Below are positions 8,368 through 17,524 of a DNA stretch of 64,000 nt, piece after piece. Made by a program: the position numbers and the translations under genes. The notes beneath the pieces are model-generated. The model worked only from the letters and a program-made list of their open reading frames with translations. It did no database searches and had not been told where the DNA came from. Position 1 is the stretch's first letter. Each line of letters starts with the position of its first letter. Origin of the DNA: an uncultured Marinoscillum sp. (GTDB lineage Bacteria > Bacteroidota > Bacteroidia > Cytophagales > MED-G16); assembly GCA_902529805.1 (NCBI GenBank), contig CABZXU010000005.1, forward strand, positions 22,160 through 86,159, in the 5' to 3' direction.

Positions 8368-9549
8368 ATGAAAAAAATAAGTTATTTAAGGTTGTTCTTA
8401 CAGTTTCTTAAAACCGGAACTATTTCTTTTGGTGGCTATATGATGCTAATAGCTATGGTTCAGTATGAATTTTCAAAAAGAAGAAAGTTTATTAAAAAAT
8501 CCCAAGTTCTTGATGCTATAACTTTAGCTTCTTTTTTGCCAGGCCCAATGGCAATAAATGTTTCAACTTATTTAGGGTTCATTATGAAGGGATGGAGAGG
8601 GGCAATTTTAGCTTTTATTGCAGTTTTAACACCCTCATTTATTATAATGATAATTTTTACTGAGTTATATTTTAGCTCAAAAAATTTACCTGGGTTTCAA
8701 TCTTTTTTTTCAGGGGTATTACCAGTAGTTTCTGCAGTTATTATTAGTGTTGCATATGATATGTCATCAAAAGTTAATAAAAGTTATTTTTCTTATTTAA
8801 TCGTTGCTTTAAGTTTTTTCCTTGCTGTTGTTTTAACAGGTTATCTTGCCATAATTGTTCCTTTACTTTTATCTGGTTTATTGAATATTTTATATTTTAA
8901 GAAAAAAATTTTTTCAAGTATAATTAAAAGACCTAAAAAACAATATATAATAAGGTTTGAGGGTATAATTGTAGCTGGAATCATTTTAACTTTATTCTAT
9001 ATCTTTATTAATAATCTAAATTATGACTCAATCAATTTAGACCTTATTAGAGTTTTCTCAAATATCTCTTTAACTCTTTTTGGGGGTGGGTATGTATTTA
9101 TTCCTGTTCTTGATAAAATTATTGTAAATGAAATAGGGTGGTTAAATTCTCAACAGTTTATCGATTGCATAGCTATGGGTCAAATTACTCCAGGACCAAT
9201 TTTAATAAGCGCAACTTTTGTTGGTTATAAAATGAATGGTATTATTGGGGCATTTTTTGCAACATTTTCAATTTTTGCTCCTTCTTCAGTTATAATAATA
9301 TTTATATCAAGGTTTTTTCTTTATTTTAAAAATAATATGTTTGCAAAAAAAATTATTCAAGGAATTAAAATAGGAATTGTTGGTTTAATATTTTACTCTG
9401 CAATTATTGTTTTATTAAATAAAGAAACTATTGATATTTTTACGATTATTGTTTTCTTTTCTTCAATTATAATTTTGATAAAAACAAAGATACATCCTGT
9501 GGTATTAATAGTTATTTCAGGTTTAACTGGTTATTTTTTAAAAATTTAA
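8368..9549 (+). CDS. chrA: CHR-family chromate/sulfate transporter, two-domain type
   Basis: This 393-residue inner-membrane protein belongs to the chromate ion transporter family. It has two homologous halves. The first half (about 8-175) carries the SFGGYMML motif near residue 22, then ITLASFLPGPMAINVSTYLGF. The second (about 220-390) carries the equivalent LFGGGYVFIPVL near residue 233 and GQITPGPILISATFVGY. The PGP motif of each half is intact. About ten hydrophobic segments are visible. Known members export chromate by acting on its likeness to sulfate, and the physiological substrate of many homologues is uncertain. It is followed after 4 bases by a sulfotransferase gene, so the two are probably cotranscribed. 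That suggests a sulfate-related role, though this is inference. Confidence 0.88.
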   Translation: MKKISYLRLFLQFLKTGTISFGGYMMLIAMVQYEFSKRRKFIKKSQVLDAITLASFLPGPMAINVSTYLGFIMKGWRGAILAFIAVLTPSFIIMIIFTELYFSSKNLPGFQSFFSGVLPVVSAVIISVAYDMSSKVNKSYFSYLIVALSFFLAVVLTGYLAIIVPLLLSGLLNILYFKKKIFSSIIKRPKKQYIIRFEGIIVAGIILTLFYIFINNLNYDSINLDLIRVFSNISLTLFGGGYVFIPVLDKIIVNEIGWLNSQQFIDCIAMGQITPGPILISATFVGYKMNGIIGAFFATFSIFAPSSVIIIFISRFFLYFKNNMFAKKIIQGIKIGIVGLIFYSAIIVLLNKETIDIFTIIVFFSSIIILIKTKIHPVVLIVISGLTGYFLKI

Positions 9550-9553
9550 CTTA

Positions 9554-10558
9554 ATGAAATACATTCAATTAATTGGAACCCAAAGGTCAGGTTCAAATTT
9601 ATTAAGATTAATGTTAAATCAGTTAGATGAGGTTTCTGCCCCTCACCCTCCTCATATTCTTTCTATTTTTTTACCAGTTTTGAGTAAATATGGAAATTTG
9701 TATGATTCTAAAAATTTAAATTATTTAATTCTTGATGTTATAGAATCTATAAAATTAAATCCAATTAAATGGGAAAATTTTTCTATTTCAGTTGATATGA
9801 TTAAGTCTAAATTAAAAAAACCATCCATTTTTCAAATTTTTTCATCAATTTATGAATTATATGCTGAACATTTAGATTCTAAATTTTGGTTGTGTAAAAG
9901 TTTGACTAATATGAATTACTTTAATCAGATAGAAAAAGAAAAACTAAACCCTATTTATATTTATATCTATAGAGATGGAAGAGATGTGGATCTTTCATTT
10001 AAGAAAACTATTATTGGTCCAAAACACTCTTATTTTACTGCAAAAAAATGGTTAAATGATCAAATTATATGTAAGAAAATTAAAACTAATGTATCCAGAT
10101 CCAGATTTATTTCTGTTAAATATGAAGATTTAATTTTAGATCCAAAAAAAATCTTATCTGGTATTTGTGAAAAAATTAAAGTAAAATATAACGATAAGGT
10201 TTTAGATTATTACAAGTCAGAAGAATCTAAAGCTTCAGCTTTAGCTGGTCAAATGTGGCGTAATTTATCAAAGCCTATTCTTAAAAATAATAGATCAAAG
10301 TTTATTAGAAGTTTAAAAAAAGATGAACTTAAAATTTTTGAAAGTATTGCTATTAAGCCTTTGAAGAATTTGGGATACAATCTTTTAAATAATGAGAATG
10401 ATTTAATTACTAAATTTAGTCATTTAGATATTGAAAGATATACGAAAGCTAATTCAGAAATAAAACTTCATACCTATAAAAATGCTAATAAAAAAGATTT
10501 AATTCAAATGGAACCATTTGAGAATTTTAAGAAAACTTTAGCCTCTAAAGATTTTTAA
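9554..10558 (+). CDS. PAPS-dependent sulfotransferase family protein
   Basis: This 334-residue, apparently cytoplasmic protein has the sulfotransferase fold. The N-terminal P-loop that binds the 5'-phosphosulfate of PAPS is GTQRSGSNLLR at residues 8-18. The 3'-phosphate-binding segment is YIYRDGRDVDLSF near residues 136-148, followed by a KYEDLILDPKKIL segment typical of the family. The acceptor (lipid, carbohydrate, protein or small molecule) cannot be deduced. It lies 4 bases after the CHR transporter, and its last 21 bases overlap the convergent lpxH gene. The C-terminal 60 residues are Lys/Asn-rich and show no known domain. Confidence 0.85.
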   Translation: MKYIQLIGTQRSGSNLLRLMLNQLDEVSAPHPPHILSIFLPVLSKYGNLYDSKNLNYLILDVIESIKLNPIKWENFSISVDMIKSKLKKPSIFQIFSSIYELYAEHLDSKFWLCKSLTNMNYFNQIEKEKLNPIYIYIYRDGRDVDLSFKKTIIGPKHSYFTAKKWLNDQIICKKIKTNVSRSRFISVKYEDLILDPKKILSGICEKIKVKYNDKVLDYYKSEESKASALAGQMWRNLSKPILKNNRSKFIRSLKKDELKIFESIAIKPLKNLGYNLLNNENDLITKFSHLDIERYTKANSEIKLHTYKNANKKDLIQMEPFENFKKTLASKDF

Positions 10559-11299
10559 TTGAAATTGTTTATTATCCACTTCTAAATAATTTGAATTTTT
10601 AATCCAATCTCCAACGTTTATATATCTACTAGAATTATTTATTTTTCTTTCTAATGGCTGGTGAGAATGGCCAAAAATATAATAATCATAATGAGTGTTA
10701 TCTTCTACCTTTTTACAATAATTATATATTCTTTCATTATTAATTGTAGAATAACTTTTTATTTCATTTTTTTTTCTCTTAGATAAGTAGATTCCTAATT
10801 TTACACCAATATCAGGATGAACCCATCTAAATAAGAATTTTAATATTTTATTTTTAAAAATTAATTTTAATAATTTATATCCCAGGTCACCTTCACCTAT
10901 GCCATCTCCATGTCCAACTAATAATAAATTATTATTTAGTTTTAATTTAATTGAACTATCATACACATTTATACCTAACTCCTTCTGAAAGTAATCTAAT
11001 ACCCACATATCATGATTTCCAAGTATCAAATGTATATTAACTCCTTTATCGGATAATTCACTTATTTTACCTAAAAACCTAGTAAAACCCTTGGGAACTA
11101 CTTCTTTATATTCATACCAAAAGTCAAAAATATCACCTAATAAAAATAGCTCCTTAAGATCTAATTCAATTGAACTTAGGAAGGATAAAATTTTATATTC
11201 TCTTTTTTTACTTTGGGTTTTGTCAGGTGATCCCAGGTGAAAATCTCCTAAAAAATACGCTTTATCATTATTTTTCAGAGAGATCGTTATTTCTTTCAT
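10538..11299 (-). CDS. lpxH: UDP-2,3-diacylglucosamine diphosphatase (LpxH type)
   Basis: This 253-residue metallophosphoesterase should hydrolyse UDP-2,3-diacylglucosamine to lipid X in lipid A synthesis at the inner membrane. Metal-binding motifs are complete and in order: DFHLG (19-23), GDIFDF (55-60), GNHDMW (94-99), GHGDG (129-133) and GHSHQP (about 210-215). The HGDGIGEGDLGYK segment and the following helical insert with RWVHPD are typical of LpxH-like enzymes of Bacteroidota. The start codon lies inside the 3' end of ftsH, giving a 32-base out-of-frame overlap. The 3' end overlaps the sulfotransferase gene by 21 bases. This is the last gene of the rsfS-ftsH-lpxH transcript. Confidence 0.9.
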   Translation of the reverse strand: MKEITISLKNNDKAYFLGDFHLGSPDKTQSKKREYKILSFLSSIELDLKELFLLGDIFDFWYEYKEVVPKGFTRFLGKISELSDKGVNIHLILGNHDMWVLDYFQKELGINVYDSSIKLKLNNNLLLVGHGDGIGEGDLGYKLLKLIFKNKILKFLFRWVHPDIGVKLGIYLSKRKKNEIKSYSTINNERIYNYCKKVEDNTHYDYYIFGHSHQPLERKINNSSRYINVGDWIKNSNYLEVDNKQFQLKIFRG

Positions 11300-13292
11300 T
11301 TATTTCATTTTCTTTATTCAAACTATTGTTTTCATCAACTTTGTCAATATTTTCTTTGCCTAACTTAATATCAGGAGTTTTAAATGGTCTTTTTCCAATT
11401 AACTTTTCAATATCAGATTGAAATAGAATCTCTTTTCTCAAAAGTTCTTTTGCAATTATTTCTAATTTATCTTTTTTTTCTTTTAATAAGTTAATCGTTC
11501 TTTGGTATGCTTTTTCTACTATTCTTTTAACTTCATAATCTATTTTTTCAGCTGTTGAATCTGAATAAGGTTTTGTAAAATTATATTCAGTCTTTTTAGA
11601 GTCAAAAAAAGATATATTACCTATTACATTATTCATTCCATACATTGTTACCATACTGTATGCCATTTTAGTTATTCTTTCTAAATCACTTAAGGCTCCA
11701 GTAGATATTTTTCCGAAGATTAGTTCTTCAGCAGCTCTTCCTCCAAGAGCCATACACATATCATCTAATAACTGTTCTGTTTGATATAGATACTGTTCTT
11801 TTGGTAAATATTGAGCATATCCTAATGCGGCTATTCCTCTTGGAACAATGCTAACTTTTACTAGTGGATCAGCATACTTTAAAAACCAACCAGTAATTGC
11901 ATGTCCTGCTTCATGATAGGCAACAATTTTTTTCTCTTCTGGTGAAATTATTTTGCTCTTTTTTTCTAAACCTCCTATTACTCTATCAATAGCATCCTGA
12001 AAATCATCCATCTCAACAAAATTTTTATTTTTTCTTGCTGCGATTAATGCGGATTCATTACATACATTAGCTATTTCAGCTCCAGCAAATCCTGGTGTTT
12101 GAGCTGCTAAATGTTTAAGATTAACATTGGAGTCTAATTTAATATTCTTAGCATGTACTTTAAAAATTGCTTCTCTTCCAATTAAATCAGGTTTATCAAT
12201 ACTGATTTGTCTATCAAACCTTCCTGGCCTTAAAAGTGCCGAGTCTAATACATCTGGTCTATTTGTAGCTGCAAGAATTATCACTCCAGAATCAGTACTA
12301 AAGCCATCCATTTCAACTAATAGAGAATTTAGCGTATTTTCTCTTTCGTCATTTGATCCAGGCATTTGGCCTCTTCCCCTTGATCTTCCAATAGCATCAA
12401 TCTCATCTATAAAAACTATACAAGGAGCTTTTTCATTAGCTCTTTTAAATAGATCTCTTACTCTTGCAGCTCCAACACCCACAAACATTTCTACAAAGTC
12501 AGATCCTGATAATGAATAAAATGGCACTGCAGCTTCACCAGCTACAGCTTTAGCAAGCAATGTTTTACCTGTTCCAGGGGGCCCAACAAGGAGCGCTCCT
12601 TTAGGTATTTTACCTCCTAGTTTAGTAAATTTTTTTGGATTTTTAAGAAACTCAACTATTTCTTTAACTTCTTCTTTAGCTTCATCTAAACCTGCTACAT
12701 CTTCGAAAGTTAATTTTATTTTACTTTCAGAATCAAATAATGAGGCTTTAGATTTTCCAATATTAAATATTTGTCCACCTGCCCCTGATCCAACTGACAT
12801 TCTTCTCAATAAGTACCAAAATCCTATTAATATTATAATAGTAAATCCCCAAGTTTGAAAAAATGAAAAGGCATCATATCTTTTTTCTGTTAAGTATTCA
12901 ACTTCATCACTGTTATCTTTTTTCATGCCGTTAGTAAGATCGAAATATCTTTTTTCAAAACTTTCTAGAGAAGTTATTTCAAAAGTATAATGTGGGCCTG
13001 AAAAATCATTTTCAAGACCATTGATTTCTAATTCATCTTTATAATCAATGTTTTGTAAAGACTCTTCTTTTAGAGTAACCTCGACATATTCTTGGTTTTT
13101 AATAACAACTACTTTTCTAACATCGTGGCTTAAAATCATATTTTTAAAACGATTATAATCAATTGTAATTGGTTTGCTAATTAGTAAACCAATAGCTATA
13201 TAAACAATAGATAAAACAGCAATTATTATCCAAATTTGGTTATTAAGAAGAGGTTTGTTATTAAGAATATTTTTTCCTTTTTCTTTTTTCAT
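11268..13292 (-). CDS. ftsH: ATP-dependent zinc metalloprotease FtsH
   Basis: This 674-residue membrane-anchored AAA+ protease degrades misfolded membrane proteins and regulatory substrates. Two membrane segments (about 19-39 and 143-163) flank a periplasmic domain. They are followed by the AAA domain with Walker A GPPGTGKT (about 237-244), Walker B IVFIDEID (about 292-299) and the second region of homology with ATNRPDVLDSALLRPGRFD. The zinc site is HEAGH near 460. The C-terminal 30 residues are charged, Asn/Glu/Lys-rich and likely disordered. Its ATG overlaps the rsfS stop by 4 bases, so the two are translationally coupled. The length matches Bacteroidota FtsH. Confidence 0.97.
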   Translation of the reverse strand: MKKEKGKNILNNKPLLNNQIWIIIAVLSIVYIAIGLLISKPITIDYNRFKNMILSHDVRKVVVIKNQEYVEVTLKEESLQNIDYKDELEINGLENDFSGPHYTFEITSLESFEKRYFDLTNGMKKDNSDEVEYLTEKRYDAFSFFQTWGFTIIILIGFWYLLRRMSVGSGAGGQIFNIGKSKASLFDSESKIKLTFEDVAGLDEAKEEVKEIVEFLKNPKKFTKLGGKIPKGALLVGPPGTGKTLLAKAVAGEAAVPFYSLSGSDFVEMFVGVGAARVRDLFKRANEKAPCIVFIDEIDAIGRSRGRGQMPGSNDERENTLNSLLVEMDGFSTDSGVIILAATNRPDVLDSALLRPGRFDRQISIDKPDLIGREAIFKVHAKNIKLDSNVNLKHLAAQTPGFAGAEIANVCNESALIAARKNKNFVEMDDFQDAIDRVIGGLEKKSKIISPEEKKIVAYHEAGHAITGWFLKYADPLVKVSIVPRGIAALGYAQYLPKEQYLYQTEQLLDDMCMALGGRAAEELIFGKISTGALSDLERITKMAYSMVTMYGMNNVIGNISFFDSKKTEYNFTKPYSDSTAEKIDYEVKRIVEKAYQRTINLLKEKKDKLEIIAKELLRKEILFQSDIEKLIGKRPFKTPDIKLGKENIDKVDENNSLNKENEINERNNDLSEK

Positions 13293-13657
13293 TTTTCAAT
13301 TGTATTATTTCCATCACTCCAAAGCTTATCTAAATTATAATGATATCTTTTTTCCTTAAGAAAAATATGAGCCACAACATTTACAAAGTCTAATATTAAC
13401 CATTCTTTGTTAAATTCTCCTTCTTTTTTCCATGGTTTTTCATTTAAACACTTATAAACTTTTTTTTCAATATTTTCAGCAATAGAATCTATTTGAATAT
13501 CTGAGTTGCCTGAACATATTACAAAATAATCACAAATAGAGTTTTTTATCTTTCCAAGATTTATGACAGAAACTTCAATACCTTTTTTATCCTTCATACT
13601 TTTTGCAATAATATTACTTAGTTTTTTTGAATTTGTTATTTGGTTTTTTTCCTTCAT
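13289..13657 (-). CDS. rsfS: Ribosomal silencing factor RsfS (Iojap/YbeB family)
   Basis: This 122-residue protein binds ribosomal protein L14 and blocks joining of the 30S and 50S subunits under nutrient limitation. Family motifs are visible: KGIEVSVINLGKI, CDYFVICSGNSDIQIDSIAENIE, a Lys/Pro/Trp segment (NEKPWKKEGEFNKEWLILDF) and a final VVAHIFLKEKRYHYNLDKLW. The ATG at 13657 is preferred over an in-frame ATG at 13708. The longer form would add 17 residues outside the family and overlap the divergent birA gene. The order rsfS-ftsH is common in Bacteroidota. Confidence 0.93.
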   Translation of the reverse strand: MKEKNQITNSKKLSNIIAKSMKDKKGIEVSVINLGKIKNSICDYFVICSGNSDIQIDSIAENIEKKVYKCLNEKPWKKEGEFNKEWLILDFVNVVAHIFLKEKRYHYNLDKLWSDGNNTIEK

Positions 13658-13666
13658 GAAATAACT

Positions 13667-13674
13667 TAAATTTG
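13667..13674 (+). promoter_or_regulatory. Possible -7 element of the birA promoter
   Basis: TAAATTTG matches the Bacteroidota -7 consensus TANNTTTG and lies 21 bases before the birA start, in the 38-base spacer between divergent rsfS and birA. At the expected -33 position the sequence is TTTT rather than TTTG, so support is partial. Confidence 0.4.
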
Positions 13675-13695
13675 ACGTAAAATTACAAAATTTAG

Positions 13696-14454
13696 TTGCA
13701 TAAAACATCAGTAAAATCTTTATTTGATATTAAAAAAAGTATCCATTTAAAAGAATGTTCTTCTACAAATGATTTTTTGATTAATTTAAACTCAAATTCA
13801 ACTTGTAAAGAGGGAATGCTTGTTAGTGCTGATTTTCAAACAAATGGAAGAGGACAAAGAAATAATAAGTGGACCTCAGAGAAAAATGCTAACCTTACAT
13901 TTTCATTATTGATTGAACCTAAATTACAAATATCTTATCAATTCTATTTAAATATCATATCTTCATTAACAATACATGAAGTTTTATTTTCCATTCTTGG
14001 AACAAACATTAAAATTAAATGGCCTAATGATATTTATTATAAAAATAAAAAAGTTGCTGGTATACTAGTTGAAAATATCATAAAAAATAAAAAAATTCAA
14101 AAATCAATTATTGGATTCGGTGTAAATGTAAATCAAGTAGAATTTCCTATTTCAAATGCTATATCAATTTTTAATGTAAAACTTACTAAATCAAGTAAAA
14201 ATGAAATATTGAAATCTATTTTAATTGAATTTGAGAAAAATTATAATCTATTAAAAAATAAAAAACATGAAACTTTATTTTCAAATTATAGTAAAAGATT
14301 ATTTATGTTAAATAAAACTGTGATTTCTAGAGAAAATAAAAATCATATTGGTATTTTAAAAGGAATAACTAAATTTGGAAAATTATTAATTAAAGTAAAT
14401 GATGATTATAAAGAATTTTCAGTCGGTGATTTTCACATAAATAATAAATTATAA
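13696..14454 (+). CDS. birA: Biotin-[acetyl-CoA-carboxylase] ligase
   Basis: This 252-residue enzyme activates biotin with ATP and attaches it to the biotin carboxyl carrier protein. The biotin/ATP loop is [10 protein letters not shown] (about 51-60), a variant of [14 protein letters not shown] and KVAGILVEN (about 112-130) are the conserved catalytic segments. Like other Bacteroidota enzymes it lacks the N-terminal DNA-binding domain of Escherichia coli BirA, so it is a ligase without a repressor role. A short C-terminal SH3-like part ends at EFSVGDFHI. The start is uncertain: TTG at 13696 is the best candidate, since no suitable ATG precedes the conserved SSTNDFLI segment. The gene stops 2 bases before ahcY. 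Confidence 0.92.
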   Translation: MHKTSVKSLFDIKKSIHLKECSSTNDFLINLNSNSTCKEGMLVSADFQTNGRGQRNNKWTSEKNANLTFSLLIEPKLQISYQFYLNIISSLTIHEVLFSILGTNIKIKWPNDIYYKNKKVAGILVENIIKNKKIQKSIIGFGVNVNQVEFPISNAISIFNVKLTKSSKNEILKSILIEFEKNYNLLKNKKHETLFSNYSKRLFMLNKTVISRENKNHIGILKGITKFGKLLIKVNDDYKEFSVGDFHINNKL

Positions 14455-14456
14455 TT

Positions 14457-15770
14457 ATGGATAAAATATTAAGTAAAGTTGAGTATAAAGTTAAAGATCT
14501 TAGTCTTTCAGATTGGGGTAGAAAAGAAATTAAATTAGCCGAAGCTGAGATGCCTGGTTTGATGAGTTTAAGAAAGGATTATTCTAAAGAGAAACCTTTA
14601 AAAGGAGCAAGAATTGCGGGTTGTCTTCACATGACAATTCAAACCGCTGTTTTAATTGAAACACTTATTGATCTAGGAGCTGAAGTGTCATGGTCTTCAT
14701 GTAATATTTTTTCAACTCAAGATCATGCGGCAGCTGCTATAGCTAAAGAAAATATTTCAGTTTTTGCTTGGAAAGGCATGAGTGAAGATGAATTTGATTG
14801 GTGTATTGAGAAAACATTATATTCATTCAAAGATAATAAGCCTTTAAATATGATATTAGATGATGGGGGAGATTTAACCAATATGGTCTTAGATAGATTT
14901 CCAAAGTTAGTTGATGATATCAAAGGAATATCTGAAGAAACAACCACAGGTGTTGCAAGATTATATGAAAGAGTTAATGATGGTAAATTACCTATGCCAG
15001 CCATTAATATTAATGATTCTGTTACAAAATCAAAGTTTGATAATAAGTATGGTTGCAAGGAGTCTCTTGTTGATGCAATTAGAAGAGCAACTGATGTTAT
15101 GCTCGCTGGTAAGGTTGCAGTTGTTGCGGGTTACGGGGATGTTGGTAAAGGATCAGCAGCATCATTAAGAGGTGCAGGAGTAAGGGTAATTGTTTCTGAA
15201 ATTGACCCAATTTGTGCATTACAAGCTGCAATGGATGGTTTTGAGGTAAAGAGAATTTCTAATGTTATTCATGAAGCTAACATCATTGTAACAGCTACAG
15301 GAAACAAGGATATTATAAATAAATCTCACTTTACAGCTATGCGTGATAAGGCAATAGTTTGTAATATTGGACATTTTGATAATGAAATTGACATGAATTG
15401 GTTGGATAAAAACTATGGTAATAAAAAAGTTGAAATAAAACCTCAAGTGGATTTATATAACCTTAATGGAAAAGAAATTATTGTTTTAGCAGAAGGTAGA
15501 TTAGTCAACTTGGGCTGTGCGACTGGTCATCCTTCCTTTGTAATGTCAAATTCTTTTACCAACCAGGTACTAGCTCAGATTGAGTTATGGAAAAACTTCA
15601 AAAATTATGAAAATAAGGTTTATATGTTACCAAAGCATTTAGATGAAAAAGTTGCTAGACTTCATTTAGATAAAATTGATGTTGAACTAGAAACCTTAAG
15701 CGAAGATCAAGCTAAATATATTGGTATAAATAAAAATGGACCTTATAAGCCTGATTATTACAGATATTAA
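14457..15770 (+). CDS. ahcY: Adenosylhomocysteinase
   Basis: This 437-residue NAD-dependent enzyme splits S-adenosylhomocysteine into adenosine and homocysteine and so keeps methyltransferases free of product inhibition. Visible family signatures are [16 protein letters not shown] (about 81-96), the substrate segment [12 protein letters not shown], the NAD-binding loop [10 protein letters not shown] near residue 224, and the C-terminal YKPDYYRY whose Lys and Tyr reach the cofactor of the neighbouring subunit. The protein is full length for the bacterial form. It follows birA by 2 bases, so it may share its promoter. Confidence 0.97.
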   Translation: MDKILSKVEYKVKDLSLSDWGRKEIKLAEAEMPGLMSLRKDYSKEKPLKGARIAGCLHMTIQTAVLIETLIDLGAEVSWSSCNIFSTQDHAAAAIAKENISVFAWKGMSEDEFDWCIEKTLYSFKDNKPLNMILDDGGDLTNMVLDRFPKLVDDIKGISEETTTGVARLYERVNDGKLPMPAININDSVTKSKFDNKYGCKESLVDAIRRATDVMLAGKVAVVAGYGDVGKGSAASLRGAGVRVIVSEIDPICALQAAMDGFEVKRISNVIHEANIIVTATGNKDIINKSHFTAMRDKAIVCNIGHFDNEIDMNWLDKNYGNKKVEIKPQVDLYNLNGKEIIVLAEGRLVNLGCATGHPSFVMSNSFTNQVLAQIELWKNFKNYENKVYMLPKHLDEKVARLHLDKIDVELETLSEDQAKYIGINKNGPYKPDYYRY

Positions 15771-15819
15771 ATTTTAAATCATTTAATTTTATTAATCTAA
15801 TATTTTCTATTTTAGTAAT

Positions 15820-16389
15820 ATGTTAAATGGAAAAGTTATTATTATTTCTGCACCTTCTGGAGCAGGAAAATCAACGATTGTTAATTTTTTAATTAAAGAA
15901 TTTAAAAACTTATCATTTTCAATTTCAGTTACTACTAGAAAAATTAGAAAAGATGAAAAAGATAGCAAAGATTATTACTTTGTTTCTAAAAATGAGTTTC
16001 AAGAATTAATTCTTGATAATAAATTAATAGAATGGGAGGAAGTGTATAGTGGTGATTTTAAAGGCACCCTAAAGTCTGAAATTGAATCAATTGTTTCAAA
16101 AAAAAGAAATATAATTTTTGATGTTGATGTAAAAGGTGGATTGAGTTTAAAAAAATATTTCGGAGAATCTGGATTATCTATTTTTATAAATGTTTCAAGC
16201 ATTAATACTCTTAAGGAAAGGTTAATAAATAGAGGAACTGAATCAGATGAAGATATTAAGGAAAGATTAATTAAAGCTGAAAAAGAATTTTTATTAAAAA
16301 ATAAATTTGATGTTATTGTAGAAAACGATGATCTATCTAATACTTTTCAAAATTTAAAAAATATTGTTCAAAAGTTTATAAATAATTAA
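15820..16389 (+). CDS. gmk: Guanylate kinase
   Basis: This 189-residue enzyme phosphorylates GMP to GDP with ATP. The P-loop is SAPSGAGKST (8-17). The GMP-binding region follows as SVTTRKIRKDEKDSKDYYFVSKNEF, with EWEEVYSGDFKGTLKSEI around residues 66-85, and the lid contains RLINRGTESDEDIKERL. The length is normal for the family. It is separated from ahcY by 49 bases with no visible promoter match, and nadD starts 2 bases after its stop, which makes an ahcY-gmk-nadD transcript plausible. Confidence 0.96.
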   Translation: MLNGKVIIISAPSGAGKSTIVNFLIKEFKNLSFSISVTTRKIRKDEKDSKDYYFVSKNEFQELILDNKLIEWEEVYSGDFKGTLKSEIESIVSKKRNIIFDVDVKGGLSLKKYFGESGLSIFINVSSINTLKERLINRGTESDEDIKERLIKAEKEFLLKNKFDVIVENDDLSNTFQNLKNIVQKFINN

Positions 16390-16391
16390 AT

Positions 16392-16958
16392 ATGGAAATA
16401 GGACTTTTTTTTGGAACATTTAATCCTATTCATAATGGACATTTATTAATAGCTAAAAAAGCTATATATAAATTAAAATTAGATCAGGTTTGGTTTGTAT
16501 TGTCTCCATTGAGTCCATTTAAAGAAAATAAAAAAATATTAGATAAAAGTGAAAGAGCAGAATTAATAGATATTGCATTATCTAAAGAAAAAAAAATGTA
16601 CTTATGTAAAGAGGAATTTAAAATGAACCCCCCAAACTATACAATTGACACTCTTGATTTTTTAAAAAAAAAATATCCAGATTTTATATTTAAGTTACTT
16701 CTTGGTGAAGATAATTTTTTAAAAATTAAATTTTGGAAAAATTATTCTAGAATATTAAAAAATTATGAAATTATAATTTATCCTAGAAATAATTCAAAAT
16801 CAAAATTCAGTATTAATAGGACTATAAAATTAGATGATGAATTAATAGATATTTCATCATCAAAAATTAGACAGAATATAAAATTAGGAATATCTATAAG
16901 AAAATATGTTCCTTCAAAAATTAATGAATTAATAAAGGATAAAAGCTATTATTTATAA
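16392..16958 (+). CDS. nadD: Nicotinate-nucleotide adenylyltransferase
   Basis: This 188-residue nucleotidyltransferase joins nicotinate mononucleotide and ATP to make deamido-NAD. The N-terminal FFGTFNPIHNGHL (6-18) holds the (H/T)xGH ATP-binding motif. VWFVLSPLSPFKENKKI and LLLGEDNF are the usual substrate segments, and ISSSKIRQNI (about 153-162) is the second ATP-binding signature. The gene starts 2 bases after gmk and ends 3 bases short of the convergent frr gene, with no obvious terminator between them. Confidence 0.95.
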   Translation: MEIGLFFGTFNPIHNGHLLIAKKAIYKLKLDQVWFVLSPLSPFKENKKILDKSERAELIDIALSKEKKMYLCKEEFKMNPPNYTIDTLDFLKKKYPDFIFKLLLGEDNFLKIKFWKNYSRILKNYEIIIYPRNNSKSKFSINRTIKLDDELIDISSSKIRQNIKLGISIRKYVPSKINELIKDKSYYL

Positions 16959-16961
16959 AAA

Positions 16962-17522
16962 TTATACAGTTATAATCTCTTTCTCTTTAGTATCAATTAA
17001 ACTGTCAATTTTATTAATAAATGAATTAGTAATTTCTTGAATTTCATTTTCTCCAGATCTAATTGAATCTTCAGATAATCCTTCATCATTTAATTTTTTT
17101 ATAGAATCATTAGATTCTTTTCTGATATTTCTAATGCTTATTTTACATTTTTCTCCCTCATTTTTTACTTGTTTTACCAATATGAGACGCCTTTCTTCAG
17201 TTAAAGGGGGTATATTAATAATTATATTTTCACTATCATTTTGAGCATTTAGACCCATGTCGCTGTTCATTATTGATTTTTCTATTTCTGGTATTATATT
17301 TTTGTCCCATGGTTTAATCATTATAGTTTTAGGGTCAGGTGTCGTTATAGATGCTATTTGATTAATTGGTGTCATGTTACCATAATAATCAACTGATATA
17401 TTATTTAAAATATTTGGATTAGCTTTTCCGGCTCTGATGGTGGAAAGCTCTTTATTCATAAATTCTATAGATTTATCCATTGTTTTTTTTGTCTTTTCTA
17501 AAATATTATTTATTTCTTCCAT
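16962..17522 (-). CDS. frr: Ribosome recycling factor
   Basis: This 186-residue, all-domain RRF releases post-termination ribosomes from mRNA together with EF-G. The N-terminal helix ends in LSTIRAGKANPNIL, the hallmark Arg-Ala-Gly-Lys-Ala/Pro segment. The middle beta domain contains VDYYGNMTPINQIASITTPDPKTIMIKPWDK, and the C-terminal helices are Lys/Glu-rich as usual. It begins 2 bases after pyrH on the minus strand, the classical pyrH-frr order. Confidence 0.97.
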   Translation of the reverse strand: MEEINNILEKTKKTMDKSIEFMNKELSTIRAGKANPNILNNISVDYYGNMTPINQIASITTPDPKTIMIKPWDKNIIPEIEKSIMNSDMGLNAQNDSENIIINIPPLTEERRLILVKQVKNEGEKCKISIRNIRKESNDSIKKLNDEGLSEDSIRSGENEIQEITNSFINKIDSLIDTKEKEIITV

Positions 17523-17524
17523 AA

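Noticed and set aside
12127..12519. 130-codon plus-strand frame antisense to ftsH
   Set aside because: Lies wholly inside the conserved AAA domain of ftsH and has no family resemblance; it is a shadow of the real gene. The same applies to the antisense frames inside susC, tuf, fusA and rpoB.
14911..15168. 85-codon Leu/Gln-rich frame within ahcY
   Set aside because: Same strand, shifted frame of a strongly conserved gene, with biased composition typical of a shadow frame.
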